From positions 6,636,501 through 6,700,500 of the forward strand of contig OY992840.1 in NCBI GenBank assembly GCA_963921425.1: a stretch of 64,000 nt of DNA. The letters run 5' to 3'. This document shows positions 1 through 15,141 of the stretch, piece by piece. The translations under genes were made by a program, and so were the position numbers. The notes under the pieces are model-generated. The model made no database searches. It saw only the letters and a list, made by a program, of their open reading frames with translations, and had not been told where the DNA came from. Source of the stretch: Dryas octopetala. Lineage: Eukaryota; Streptophyta; Magnoliopsida; Rosales; Rosaceae. Each line of letters starts with the position of its first letter. Position 1 is the first letter of the stretch.

Positions 1-790
1 GTCCAAATAGTTTTATCTATAATATGTACTAATAGTTGATTATATATATAGCAAATACATCCAAGACAATTATACTAAATAATCTCAATTAATCTCCATT
101 TTAATGATTGAATAGTTCTCCCATATTTTTATGCATGTATGCATGGGAGTGCGCATAAGAATATGGACCATTACTCATTACTCATTAGATTGAACTGACC
201 AAAATAAATGGGCTAGGCTGGGCTGGGCTTGGGTTTGGGTTTGGGCCGGTTGTGAGAATTTTGTGGTTGGGGTAATAAATATACATTGAACTGTCTCTTC
301 TGGGCTTCTAAAGGAACCTACAATTTTCTTTGAAAAATTTTGTAAAATAACCTCTTTTAATACTAAAATTACTCTTTTTACTGTTAGCTTCAAAACTAAT
401 CTTTTTTTACTCTTTTGACACTTTTTAGACAAAAATACCCTTTTAAGTGGCCAATTGGTTGACATGGCAACACTCTGTCGACTACAAAATTGATTTTAAC
501 AAAAAAAAAAAAAAGTAAAAAAAGATGAACATGATGAACTGACTACAACACCATCTAAAGTGATTGTAGCACCCAGAGCTAAACTCTAACATAAAGCCCT
601 CTACAAAGTCCATCATATACCTTTGGAGGTGATGAGGTGAAAAAATGAGAATTTATTCTAAAAAATTGGAGGACAAATCGTCAAGCGCTACTTGCCGCGC
701 TCGCTTGTGTTAAAAAACCATAACCTAGCGCTCGGTGAAGATATTAAGCGTTCGGCGAGAGGTGTACACGGGGTACGTTCGCACGTGATC

Positions 791-826
<36 letters not shown>

Positions 827-852
827 CATGTGGTGATGATGGAAGTACGTAC
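1..852. other. Left edge, no gene recognised
   Basis: AT-rich DNA with a TGGGCT/GGGTTT-rich stretch near 205-250. A short region (about 685-765) is rich in GCGCTC and CGGCGAG words that resemble the ends of repeats seen near 27358, 32383 and 58484. A (TA)n run occupies 792-823. No further exon of the USP-like gene to the right could be found here on the minus strand, although its last visible exon ends in an open splice donor. Confidence 0.5.
792..823. repeat. (TA)n microsatellite
   Basis: About 16 TA units directly downstream of the last visible exon of the USP-like gene. A second TA run lies inside its first intron at 1615-1637. Confidence 0.95.
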
Positions 853-1918
853 CTATCGAAGACCACCCATGTCGCATGAAGGCTTGTGATTTCGTGAACA
901 ACCAGCAGTCGTGAGGGATAACCCATTATAACTTTCTTCTGTGGGATAACCTGCAGCAACACGTACACGTACACATGCGAATAATATATGTTATTCGTAC
1001 AATCAGTATATGCAGCATATATCGCAGCTAGTTCTATTAATACGTACCCCATATTTTCTGCAAAGATGGACAACTGCCTGAAGCTTAAGATATTTGACGT
1101 CACCCTTCCACTCCTTTTGCTCTTTCACAATTGATAATTCCTCTAATCCCACAGGCCAAACATCCAGCCATGTCTTCGAAGACACTGCATATATATATCA
1201 TATATAAATGCACACCACCCAATCACTAATATTGCATATATGTTATCAATCAAAATTTACGTACCATATATATATATGTGTGTGTGTGTGACTACATGTT
1301 GATTAACTCATCAATTATATATCACCTCATGTGGGTCTTCTAATATGATCAAAAAATATATGTACGTAATCCCCCTAGCATTATTGTCATCACCAAATAT
1401 ATGTGATTGTGATACTGCAGCCCAGGTTGGTTCATAGCTAGTAGCTTGAATTAAGTTGATGATAAGACACTAATGTTTTCTTAACAAATATATATGACAT
1501 ATTATATTACAAACTTTTATTCTGGACTACATATTTGGATAAGATTTTACTTGATCAATAATCTAGATTTGTACAATTTGACATGTTTAACTGTATGATT
1601 AGAGAGAATTTCTCATATATATATATATATATATATACGCGAACACTTACGAGGAATGTTGAGCCATGGCATGACACCAAGAAGAGTAACAACAGAACCA
1701 GGCTTGATTAGATTCTCAAGGGCCCATTCAAGCGGCTCAGTAGTGAACTCCTTCATGGCATCCATCACAATCAGCACATTTTTAGTTGTGTTAATCGACC
1801 CTGGTGACTCCATCAACATTAGGTCGTCTGCCAATGCTCTCTTTCCCCTCAATTGCAGGATAGATCTTCCCATTACTTTCTGATGCTTGTTACCTCCTCT
1901 TTTGAAGAAAACAACCAT
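853..1918 (-). CDS. USP-like (adenine nucleotide alpha-hydrolase-like) protein, first three exons, 3' end not found
   Basis: Three exons join in phase: 1918-1651, 1184-1048 and 950-853, giving 167 residues. Exon 1 (89 codons) starts MVVFFKRGG and carries VLIVMDAMKEF followed by EPLEWALENLIKPG, the beta1-helix pattern of the universal stress protein fold. Exon 2 (SSKTWLDVWPVGLEEL) and exon 3 (VIMGYPSRLLVVHEITSLHATWVVFD) supply later strands. Donors are GTAAGT, GTACGT and GTACGT; acceptors end GCAG. The start is the first Met of the open frame. Exon 3 ends inside a codon (AG|), so at least one more exon is expected. None is recognisable before the window edge, and a (TA)n run begins 30 bases on. 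The gene may continue outside the window or be truncated. The family is known in plants mostly as uncharacterised soluble proteins; ATP binding is not established here. Confidence 0.7.
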
Positions 1919-4281
1919 ATCTTATGTATAAATAATAACCTTAATTCTATATTTGAAAATTTGCTAAGCTAGCATAGCTTCTGCAAATTTGAAATGTAGC
2001 TAGAGAAATATCAAAGAGTAGCCAAAGGGAATTGCTACAAGGAGCTTCTCATTCTTAAATAGTTAGCCAACTTTTTTCTTGGGACAAGTCAAACTAAGGG
2101 GTTTGATAATAACAAAGAGTGGGCATAGTGGGCATACTTCGACACAAACAAAGGTTTGTTGGCAGCCTACAATCATGCCAATGGGTATAGGATCGTGCCC
2201 GTTTTTATTTTCCCTAGATTTAAAATACTTCCCTAGGTTTAAGATGCCCATTCCTAAATCTCATCTCCAATTAAATTATTAATTAATATAAAAGAGTCTA
2301 GAGAGCCATGATTACTAGGAATTTGTAAGATAGCCAACAGATTCGACCATTAAACTTCGAGTGCAGAGCTTATATATTCTTCTTGCTTTAGTACTAATTT
2401 TGTACTTGTTTGTGTCTAAACTACGTTGCTTTAAATTTTTATTTAATAAATTTTTTTTATTTCAAGAATAAGAAATACGTACAAACTTGAGACATCTTTA
2501 ATATTGTGCGAAGAAATACTATTAGATCATAAATTAGTTGGTTAATTACTCTAAATTTTAAAACCTAGCATACTTAACTTTAACCTCAAAACTACGTAAT
2601 TTTAGATATAAGTACAAGATCATAAAAAAAATAATAATAAGGAGATTTATACCATTTCATAATCTTCTCCTTAGTTTATGTGGTCAAGGTACAACTTAGT
2701 ATAATCATACTATTCAAAATTACGTCTTTTATTAATGCTGTTGGTATACTTTTGTCATTTCAGATACAAAATATGCATCCTTTTGTCATTTGCTTAATTT
2801 TCATTCTTCAGTTTGATCTCCAATCACATAAGAACATATTTATGTTCTACTATGTGGATTTCATATTGGGCCGGGCCCAGATAACATTAATTGTCAAAAG
2901 CAGTAGCAATTTTTTTTCTTTTCTTTTATTTTCAGTTTCAGCCAAATCTTCACATAAATTCAGATGTAATGTTACAACCATCTAAAAGAAGATTTAAACT
3001 TGAAATCTATTTCAACAAAGAGAAAAAATATAGTATTAGACCAATAGATAGATGGAAATTACTTTACAAATTGAAAATAAATATAAATAAAAAATAATCT
3101 ACAAGTTGACTTTTTTTAATGACATTGTGGTTAGATTAATTAACTAATCAACTTTAGCATTCTAGATTAGTAGTGCTAAAAGCTCTAATGTGTTGCTTGT
3201 TAGGATATATATAGAATAGTGGTCAAAGCTAGAGTGCATAAATCTCAACCATGTTTGTTGTTAGAAGGTCAAAAAGTTGAGAAACAATTCTAAACAATCA
3301 ACATATATTTTGTGAGATTCATTCACAAAGAGTGGATGCTAATTAACAAGCCTATCCAATTAGTACAATGGTTTGTGGGTGAAGCGAAAACCAATAATGG
3401 ATGATAAGAAGCCTATCAATTGGTGTATGATTCGTATGAAGGTGCAGAGCAATAGAGCATGCAGTAGAAGTGCAGGGCCAAATATATTTGTCCTTACCAC
3501 TGTTAGCATAGCTAGCATGAATAGTTGAATACTAAAAGTTGAAGTGAGTTTTAAGCAATTTCACCTCTTTATTGAGTCTACGTCAAATGTTGGCCATAAA
3601 GCTTTGTTCTTAATGAGTTTGGTGTGTTGGTTCTATTAAATATTTCAAAAAATTAGTTTGAATCTTATTTGTGTCGGTGGTCTAATTTTGATGACTTCTG
3701 CTGGAGCAGCAAAAAACAGTTTTTTGTTTCCCCAAGCTTGGCTAGGTGTGCTTTGATAATTGATAGCATGTATCTGAGTTGCACTATTGCATTGTCTATG
3801 GCTTTAATGGCCTAGAAAACAAAAAGGGAAAGGAACTTTATAAACGGTAATAAATAAGATATTGAAAAGTTCAGGGAAGTTTTATGGTAATAACTGCTAT
3901 AACATATAAAAAATAAAAGTAATTTGGAGGGCAGAAATCACCTCCCCAATAATAATAATCATAATCATAATAATGTCACTAATGAATGGTGATGGCAAAG
4001 CCATGGACTGCAAATCAGGAGAGATGGAAATGAAATTTTAATTCTATTATAAATCAACCAGATAAAATATTTGAACAGATTCATCTTTACATTTGAACCT
4101 GAAAGGATAAATGCTAGCTTTTATGTTTAAATGTTCTAAGGAACTCTGCAGTGAATATCGACAAATCTGCACTGGCCAAAAGACACTGTAGCAAGCAAGA
4201 AGCTTGCCAAAGAATGCATGACACAACTGTGGTTGGATTCATATGGCTCCCACACCAGGAGACCTTTATACATGGAGAAGA
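1919..4281. other. Intergenic between USP-like gene and UBP gene
   Basis: AT-rich sequence without a recognisable gene. It should contain the promoter of the USP-like gene (right of 1918) and the 3' UTR of the protease gene (left of 4282). A stretch at about 3310-3650 is less AT-rich and could be transcribed, but its open frames are short and match nothing I know. Confidence 0.5.
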
Positions 4282-7200
4282 TCAGAAGATCCCCACTCCT
4301 TTCCTTTTCTTTGCCAAAGAACCCTGACTTTGAGGTCCAATCATCGCAGCCAAAAGTTGACCTCTCCTGCTCCTGGGACAACTTTTTGAAAGATATCTGC
4401 AAGCTTCCTTTCTCATTGGATCACCTTCAACATTGATTAATTTTCTTTTACAGCTCACATTGTCCGCAGACTTCACATGATTGCGTGGAATATGATAAAT
4501 CCGTTCTGAAAAAATCCATTACATCTCGTAATGTTAGTTCCATTTATAAATTCCACAAGGAAAAAGATAGTAAAATCTTTTGATCAGAGCAAATTTGTTT
4601 ACCTGGAGACTCAAAAGTAAATACATCTACAGTTCCAGCTCTGGGTGGGGTCAGAGGAAGGAAAACATAATCTCTAACTTCACCAAACCCTTGTTGGCGG
4701 CTATTTCCACCAAGAGAGGATGTGCTGCATATATTCTCATTGTTGTGTGAAGTGCCATCAAAACACTTACTTTGACCACCTGGAGTTGAATCATCAATCA
4801 TAGCAGTACTATCTTTAGTGTCCTTGAAACCATCAGCTTCAGGCCTAGATCCATAAATATGTTCTGGAAGTCCATCAGCTGTATCTCTAGTGTCAGTGAC
4901 CTCAACCTCTTCACATCTTGCTCCACATGATGCAGAAGGAATTCTCTCTCCATCTCTGGGCTCATTGGCAGCACAACCATCAGCATTATTCATACTAGGA
5001 TATGAATTACAGATGCTCTCAACATTATCTAGAACAGACTTAGGTGATGTATTCATAATGGCTGGATCCACACATGGCTTTTGTGATTCCACAAAACTTG
5101 AAAACCAGGGAGTACCCTTCCTTGCATAGAACAGAATGTATGCCTCCTGCGATAGAACAAATTCTTCCCGAACTCTAGTGACCTACCAAGAAATAATAAA
5201 TAAATATAATGAGATCTTTCATTGTTTATTTTGTGAACACGCAACTCCATTAAAAATGCTCTTCCATAGATAAAGCCAAAATACAAATCACTGATTATTC
5301 ACAGAAGAATGAATCAACTGTTGTAAATGTAGAGGGGGAAGATGAAGTTTTTTACATAATAATGCTTGAGGGTAAAATCTATTTAAAAATAAATAAAATC
5401 CAACCACACATAACAAAGATAACAAGATTTGCATTCAGACAATTGGTACCTAGAACTTCAAGGAAAAAAAATAACATGCCAAAAGAATGCACAAAAAACA
5501 TTAAAAAGTTATCACATGTAAAATATAATACAAAAACAAATTCAAAAGTCATGAATGACAACACAATCTTTCCCACAAACCAACTTCACAAAAAATGCAA
5601 ATTCTTGCAAGTAAAAGATTATAATGAATTGCTTACTGCAGATTATATATAGGAAATTACCTTTGAGTCATCCAACCTATGCCATGTATCTGGAGAGGAC
5701 CGAATGAAGCAAAAGTAATGCCCAGAAGTAGATGAAAACCCAATATGCTCCACAATTGCATAAAGTTCATACTTCAATTCAACCTATTGCCAAGACACAG
5801 GGAATGAGAACTTGAAAGAACACTCACGCACACACACACACACACACACACACCTATTTCAATTTTAAACACCTAAAACACAAACGTCACATTTCTTTTT
5901 ATTTTCAGATCATATTGATTCATGCATAGAAAATTTTAAAAGCATTCCCCATACACCCCCAATAAGGGTTTTATTTTAAATTGCTACAACCAATACCAAT
6001 TTGATTATTAATAAACTAATAAGCACTAATCAAATTTCTGTCACGGCTACTGCTGGACTGCAAGTCCTACTCTTAAACAAAATTTCACATGTTTCACATA
6101 ATAAATAAAGTAATTAACAGCTACTCACATTACTGTCACTGCTGCTGGTGTAGGGATTCAAGTCCAACTCCAAAGGAAAATCCACATGCTTTTCAATCTT
6201 CTCAACATGAGATCCATCAGTCTTAAATCTTTTCAGATGAAATGCAGCAACTGGGGGAACCTGGTCCAGCACAAGCTGCTTCTCCACTGACACTTCTTCC
6301 TTGCAGTTCTCACATGTAAACTTTGTCTCCAAGTCATTGATCTTCTCTATCTTAGTGAAGGATTCCAGAGCCCTAGGAAGAGTGTCTGCATCTTCAATCT
6401 CCAAACTTAGATCAATCAGAGGTTCATAAGTGTCAGAACAGTGGCCACAATTGCAACATCGGAGCTGAAAGACAATCATTCATACAAAATTGATAAGTAT
6501 TCTGATAAAAATTGGTTTTCACATCATACATTAATCATATTCACAAAGAATAATGAAAGTCGGATCTTTCATCATACTTTGCTTATGAGGCGACCACCAA
6601 AAACCCTTTCCACAAGGTTCTTATCTTGGGAAGATGAACTTTCATCCTTTTGCTTAGAATCCAAGCAAGATCTCTCAAGTTTATCTAAGAAACATTGCAA
6701 GAACTCATGGGCATCTTCTTGCTGGTATCTTCGGAAGTAAGATGAGAAATCTAATTACATGGGTGTTAAGAAACACAATGCAATGCAAACTTCTCTGGGA
6801 CAAAAATTTAATAAAGAATTTTCAATCCTTCAAATACAAATGTATATTCTACAGAACAAACAAATAGCATCAGAAAAATCGGTGCAACAGTAGAAACCCA
6901 GTAAAAATCAATCACTTTGTAGGAACTTCAAAATGTAATGCACATTAAATCTCAATCCAGATGATTGAAGGATACGGTTCAAGTTGTTCACAAGTTTGAA
7001 AGGTGAAACAACTCCTCCTGAAGAAGCTATTGAAAGATCAATGTGGCCACGAAGAGCACAAAGAACACAGAATTCTTCACTACCACCTGAATTCTCCCAA
7101 TTCCATATAAATACAATCAGTAAATTGAATAAGAAATCATCATAAAACTAGATGCATAAAGTTTCCAAAAGTAAGAGAAAAAATTAGAATATGAAGCAAA

Positions 7201-7396
7201 CACAATAGAAGCCTAGTATGTCTTACGATCACACGGCATATGATGATCACAGGAACGAAGACCCTCCACGAGCGGCACAGTGTGCGTAAAGCATTGCAGA
7301 ATTGCATTGATAAAGCATGTGTTACCCAGATTTGCAAGCCCAGCACCCTGCAAAGCAAACCACAACAAAACTTAACAAACCCCAAAATACAAATAT

Positions 7397-7442
<46 letters not shown>

Positions 7443-8037
7443 CATAATAATGTTCAAATAGATTCAGAGCAAAGGAGCATACCACCATAGAGGGCTTGGT
7501 TTCTTGGACAGGAAGCAAAGAGTCTGAGGAAACAATTGATTCCTTGGTAGAAGACCACCGAAATGACCAAGAAGAAGCTGAAGGCGATTCTTGATTTGGT
7601 AAATCATCATAATCATGACTAATAACATTGAGAGGCGAAGGTGATGATGGCTCGCCCTCTGGGCCTTCTTCGAAAACCGGTGACTGAGGAGTCAAAGATG
7701 GTGAGGACGCTGTTGAGTTTGGCAAAGAAGAATCGGAAGAATCACCAGCTAGGGCTTCGAGAAGTGTAGGGGAAAAAGGCCCATTTGCATTCTCTGGGAT
7801 ATGAACCAAATCATGGTCATCTATGGCGTGCGATTGTGGAAATGGTGAAGACCCATCAGGGGATTCCGCAGGAACAGGCATTGGATCTTGGGTCTTTGGC
7901 AGAAGGGGATCTGGAGACGAGGAGTTGGTTTCTGAGAGATGGGTTTCCATTGAAGACTCTCGGAGACTGAGAGACACAATGGCGTTTTGAGCAAACTGAA
8001 ATGGAGCCGAAAATGGAATTTCGGGTTTTGGCTCCAC
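4282..8037 (-). CDS. UBP20/UBP21: Ubiquitin carboxyl-terminal hydrolase, UBP20/UBP21 type
   Basis: A deubiquitinase (USP/UCH-type cysteine protease) that cleaves ubiquitin from proteins. Eight exons: 8037-7483, 7347-7227, 7086-6976, 6750-6578, 6464-6129, 5783-5661, 5182-4603 and 4505-4282. All junctions are GT-AG and phases agree, giving 740 aa, close to about 700 for the Arabidopsis pair. The N-terminus (1-185) is Ser/Pro-rich and probably disordered. The Cys box GLANLGNTCFINAILQC has the nucleophile at C196. A zinc-binding-like pair follows (LRCCNCGHC near 321-329 and a later CENC). The His box is EHIGFSSTSGHYFCFIR (H454), with HRLDDSKV after it. The C-terminal 200 residues are variable and end in a basic stretch. 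A nearer Met (METHLSETN) could also start translation. Introns hold AC and GA microsatellites. It lies next to AGD8 and MYC, as in Arabidopsis. Confidence 0.93.
5827..5853. repeat. (AC)n microsatellite in UBP intron 5
   Basis: About 13 AC units in the intron between the zinc-region exon and the His-box exon. Confidence 0.9.
7401..7438. repeat. (GA)n microsatellite in UBP intron 1
   Basis: Nineteen GA units (CT on the coding strand), 45 bases inside intron 1, close to the exon 1 donor. It would be a polymorphic marker. Confidence 0.95.
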
Positions 8038-8947
8038 AAATTGGGAGGGAAATGGGGATTGAGGTTTTTGGGTTTTTGGGAATTTTGGTTTTAAATAATT
8101 TTTAAAGGGTTTTGGAATTTGAAGAGTCGATTGTGAAGAAGAGGGAAACTAAATAGGGTTTCAAAATATTGGAGGGAAAACTCCGAGTCCCCATTTTGGT
8201 CTTTCCGCCAAACACCATTTCTTTTTATCTTTTTTTGATAGGAGCCAAAATCAAATTTGAGAAAGAGCGAAACGGGAAAGATGTCTAATTTTTAACTTTC
8301 AGAAATTAAAAATTTTTGTAGTTCATTTTGGAAGAAACAAAGTTAAATAAGAGATAGGTTTAAAGGGACACGTATGAAAAGACATTTTTACACAAATTTC
8401 CAACTTTTAGATAATTCAACATTTAACGGTGAAGATGCATTTAACATTTTTTGAAAACATTATTAATTTTCTCTATTAAGATTACACTGTTTACACATCA
8501 TCAACAAATGTATATAAATGTTGAATTAATTAACACTTCCTTTTTAATCAACAAATGGAAAAATTAATTTACGAACTTCTAGGTTGACATTGTCTCTTCT
8601 TTTTTCTTTTAATTTTATTTTGGAGGTGATATTCACATTTCCTTTTTGTACTTTTGCACTCTGTTAATATTTTAACTCTTTTTAGACTAATTTTTCCTAT
8701 ACCTCCATCTCCTATACGAAAAATATTTTTAAATATTATCTCTTTAAAAAAATTAACTAAATTAAAAACTATTTAGTCATACTAATAAATAAACAATTTT
8801 AATAATAGTTAAATTCAGTGTCTATTTAATTGATAATAATTTAAATAACTAAATAATTTTCAATTTAATTAATTATTTACAACGATAATTTTTGAAAAGT
8901 CATATAGAAAATAAAGAGTTCCCACTTCCCACTTCCTATCATGAGAC
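8038..8947. other. UBP upstream region
   Basis: Probable 5' UTR and promoter of the protease gene, read leftwards. From about 8300 it is AT-rich with no open frame of interest. No clear TATA box or cis-element could be fixed. The stretch ends at the target duplication of the hAT element. Confidence 0.5.
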
Positions 8948-10284
8948 CAAGGAGTAAAATTTCAAAATTTTCGGCGAAATTTCGCCGAAAATTTCGTTTT
9001 TTAGGGGTATGGAAATTTTAACACCATACCAAAAAAATTTCAAAATATTTCGAAATATTTCGCCGAAATTTCACCGAAATTTTCCGAAATCCTCGAAATT
9101 TCGGCGAAATTTCGATGTAGTGTTCAACAAAACCAAAACCAGATCTATATGGGTGGGAGTCGCGGGGTGGGAGGCGTGGGTTTTGGGCGCGGACGGTGGT
9201 TCTGTGCGAGGTGGGGGAGGAGGCGAGCGAGCGGCGCGAGGCTGGCTGAGGGCGGAGGGATGAGGCGAGCAGCGCTAGGCTGGCTGGGGAAGGAGGGAGG
9301 AGGCCAACAGTGGGTTTTGGTTGCGGGAGGTGGGCGCAGATCTAGTGGCTGGGGAAGGAGGGAGGAGGAAGGAGAAGAGAGAGAAAGAGGAAGGAAAAGA
9401 GAGAGAAGGCTACTGGAGGAAGAAGATGAAAAGGAAAGAAAAAAAAGTGGAAGTCACGGCCAACGAGGGAAGAAGAGGAAAAGGAAAGAAAAAAAAGTGG
9501 AAGTCACGGCCCACGAGGGAAGAAGAGGAAAAGGAAAGAAAAAAAAGAAGAGAAAAGAAAGGAAAAGGAAAAAAAAGAAGAGAAAAGGAAAGAAAAAAAA
9601 AAAAAAAAGAATTTTTTTTTTTTTAAGGTAGATTGAGATTTGGAGTTTTTAGACAATTGGAAAGAAAAAAAAAAGTTTGGGATTTTATTTGGGGTTTGAT
9701 CTGGTCATTTTGGTGTTTCGTTTAGTTGTAAACATAAATTATGAAAAAGAAATTTATCTCATTATCATGAAGTTTTATTTCCTTAATGTTTGGTTTTCTA
9801 ATTTTGATAATTTGTAAAATTGAAATTTTAGACAAACCGTTGTCGTCGTTGCTGCCATCGGATTGGTTCTATTTTAACCCAATTCGGCTTAATTTAACTA
9901 TCAAATATCATTTCCAAGTTCCTTTGAGTAAACTTGTTACTTTCTGTTGACATATTGGTGATTTATTCGTGTAATTTTATCATGTAATTATTAATTAGTG
10001 AAGTATTTTTTTAATAGTCTTGTCTCTGGCGCGCATTATATTTATCACATATCACATGAAATCTACTATATTATTTGATTTCTTCAATGTTTTTTATCAA
10101 TGTAGTAGATAATATGTTAAATAAACATACAGTCAAGTTTCATTCAAAATTTCCATATTTTAATAGCAATTTTAGTCATTTTTGTCTAATTTTATCGAAA
10201 TCGAAATTTTAATCGAAATTTCCACGAAAATTTCCGTCGAAATTTCCATCGAAAATTTCCTCGAAACCGAAATTTTACTCCTTG
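8948..10284. mobile_element. Non-autonomous hAT-type transposon
   Basis: Perfect 16-bp terminal inverted repeats, CAAGGAGTAAAATTTC at 8948-8963 and its complement at 10269-10284. They are flanked by 8-bp direct repeats CATGAGAC (8940-8947) and CATAAGAC (10285-10292), seven of eight matching. A CA(A)GG end plus an 8-bp duplication is the hAT signature. Subterminal DNA at both ends is packed with the word GAAATTTC and close variants (GAAATTTCGGCG, ATTTCGCCGAAA), as expected for transposase-binding repeats. The interior (about 9150-9615) is strongly GA-rich and ends in A and T runs. It encodes only low-complexity Arg/Lys/Glu frames; no transposase is visible. Relatives lie at 51948-52565 and 60977-61185. 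Confidence 0.85.
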
Positions 10285-10292
10285 CATAAGAC

Positions 10293-10832
10293 TACAAGTC
10301 AGAGTAAATAAAAGAAGAGATAATGCATAAAGGAGAAGACAATTAGCATTTTTTTAAACAAAAAACAAAGTCAGTTCAATTATTCAGGAGAGCAAATTTG
10401 CTCACCATCTTAATTTGATAGTGAGCATCACCACTATCTTATGTGTGTGACACCTTATATGTGTGACACCTGTCATATAGAGTAATTATGTTTGACTATG
10501 GTTACCCCTTTATAATTAATATATTAAAAATACTATTAGCATGAGAGAGAAGAAATTTAAGAATAAAAAAAATTAAAAAATAGGAAACCCAATTGTGAAG
10601 AAATTAAAGTTGATTCATGAAATACGTACTTCATAAATGGCTAACATAATGAAAGTCGAATTATTATTAATTATAGGATGTTATACTTATACCAATCTTA
10701 AAGATAATAATGCTAGGAATTCTAAATTTGTATAAAGAATTTGGCTTCCAAATGACGTGGCAAAAGGATAGCCTTCAATATGTATATGAACAATTCAGAA
10801 TGACCAAAAGCCATTGCCTACTTCTCTATCAC
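10293..10832. other. Short spacer downstream of SRK pseudogene
   Basis: AT-rich, with a small direct duplication of TGTGTGACACCTTAT-like sequence near 10441-10470. It probably includes the old 3' UTR of the receptor kinase. Confidence 0.5.
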
Positions 10833-14167
<3,335 letters not shown>

Positions 14168-14479
14168 CCCAATACTATTTTGGGATAAAATTTAGATGCA
14201 AACTCTGTCCATAGCAAATGGGTTGACATATTGAAGCTTGTTGATTTTCTCAACGAACATGTGGTCTCTAATCAAGCATGGTAAAGATATTTCTGCCAAT
14301 GCTTTCAAAGTCATGCGCAGAAAACTTTGAAATAGTCTTGGTTTCCTACTAGAGATCATTTGACTATTTAGATAAATGAAGTCCATATTCATTTACATAA
14401 GCTACTGCATAACACACTGGACATAAAGAAGAAGTAATAGCAACTAACTAGAAAATGTTAGATCAGAAAGGATGCTTAC
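14168..14479. other. SRK pseudogene upstream spacer
   Basis: Likely 5' UTR and proximal promoter of the S-domain kinase. One 66-codon open frame on the minus strand is not recognised and is probably chance. Confidence 0.4.
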
Positions 14480-14718
14480 AGTGTTCCCACAAGCCTGTGA
14501 GTATTTGCAAGATCTAGTGTCCCCTGAAACATCCGAGCCAAATCCAAAATCTGAGATTTTTGGGTTCATCTTCTCATCCAAAAGAATGTTGCTGACCTTC
14601 AAATCTCGATGGATTACCCATAAATTTAAATCGTGATGGAGATAAAGAAGTCCTCTGGCAATGCCATGAATGATGTTGAAGCGTCTATCCCAATTAAGCT
14701 CTGCTCTTCTTATTGTAA
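14480..14718 (-). pseudogene. Lone copy of an S-domain kinase catalytic exon
   Basis: A second copy of the HRDLK/DFG exon (exon 5 of the kinase to the left), with its acceptor (TTTTGTAG) and donor (GTAAGC) kept. It encodes [20 protein letters not shown], then [19 protein letters not shown] and KISDFG. It is 239 bases against 238 in the neighbour. The extra T just after the DFG codons shifts the frame; without it the sequence would continue as an ordinary activation segment ending LVGT. No other exons of this copy are recognisable nearby, so it is a fragment of a tandem paralogue. Unlike its neighbour, it does not carry the TAA codon in the activation segment. Confidence 0.85.
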
Positions 14719-15141
14719 CTACAAAATGACCCATTAAAGGGTTCATGTATGATAGAAACAGACTGCGATCGTGATTTTAAGACATCCAGTGCCAGGCATA
14801 CATTAAAAGGGCGACGATTGTGAGAATGTGAATATTATAATCTTGCATAGTATGGTCTCACATTGAAATATTATAACTTTACCTTCATACATAATCATTA
14901 TCTAATTTATTTTTAAAACACAATCGGGTGAAATGACCATATTTGAGAAATTGTCTGTAGTAAGAATCGAGATATTGTCTGTATTATAAGAGAGAACTGT
15001 CGTTCTCTTCTCTACGTCTTTGGATAAGAGTCAACATTTGGTGTTCCATTTAAATGGACAAGTTTTCTTTAATAACAATGAAATTCACCATTTATTTAAA
15101 ATTGGTTGATATATGATATATGTGATATACAGATATGTCTC
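14719..15141. other. Spacer between receptor relics
   Basis: AT-rich, no recognisable gene or repeat. Junction sequence between the kinase-exon fragment and the LRR fragment. Confidence 0.5.

Noticed and set aside
9149-9631. Two overlapping open frames of 100-160 codons rich in Arg, Lys and Glu
   Set aside because: They are read-through of a GA-rich low-complexity core inside the hAT element, with composition expected from any frame of such DNA and no domain.
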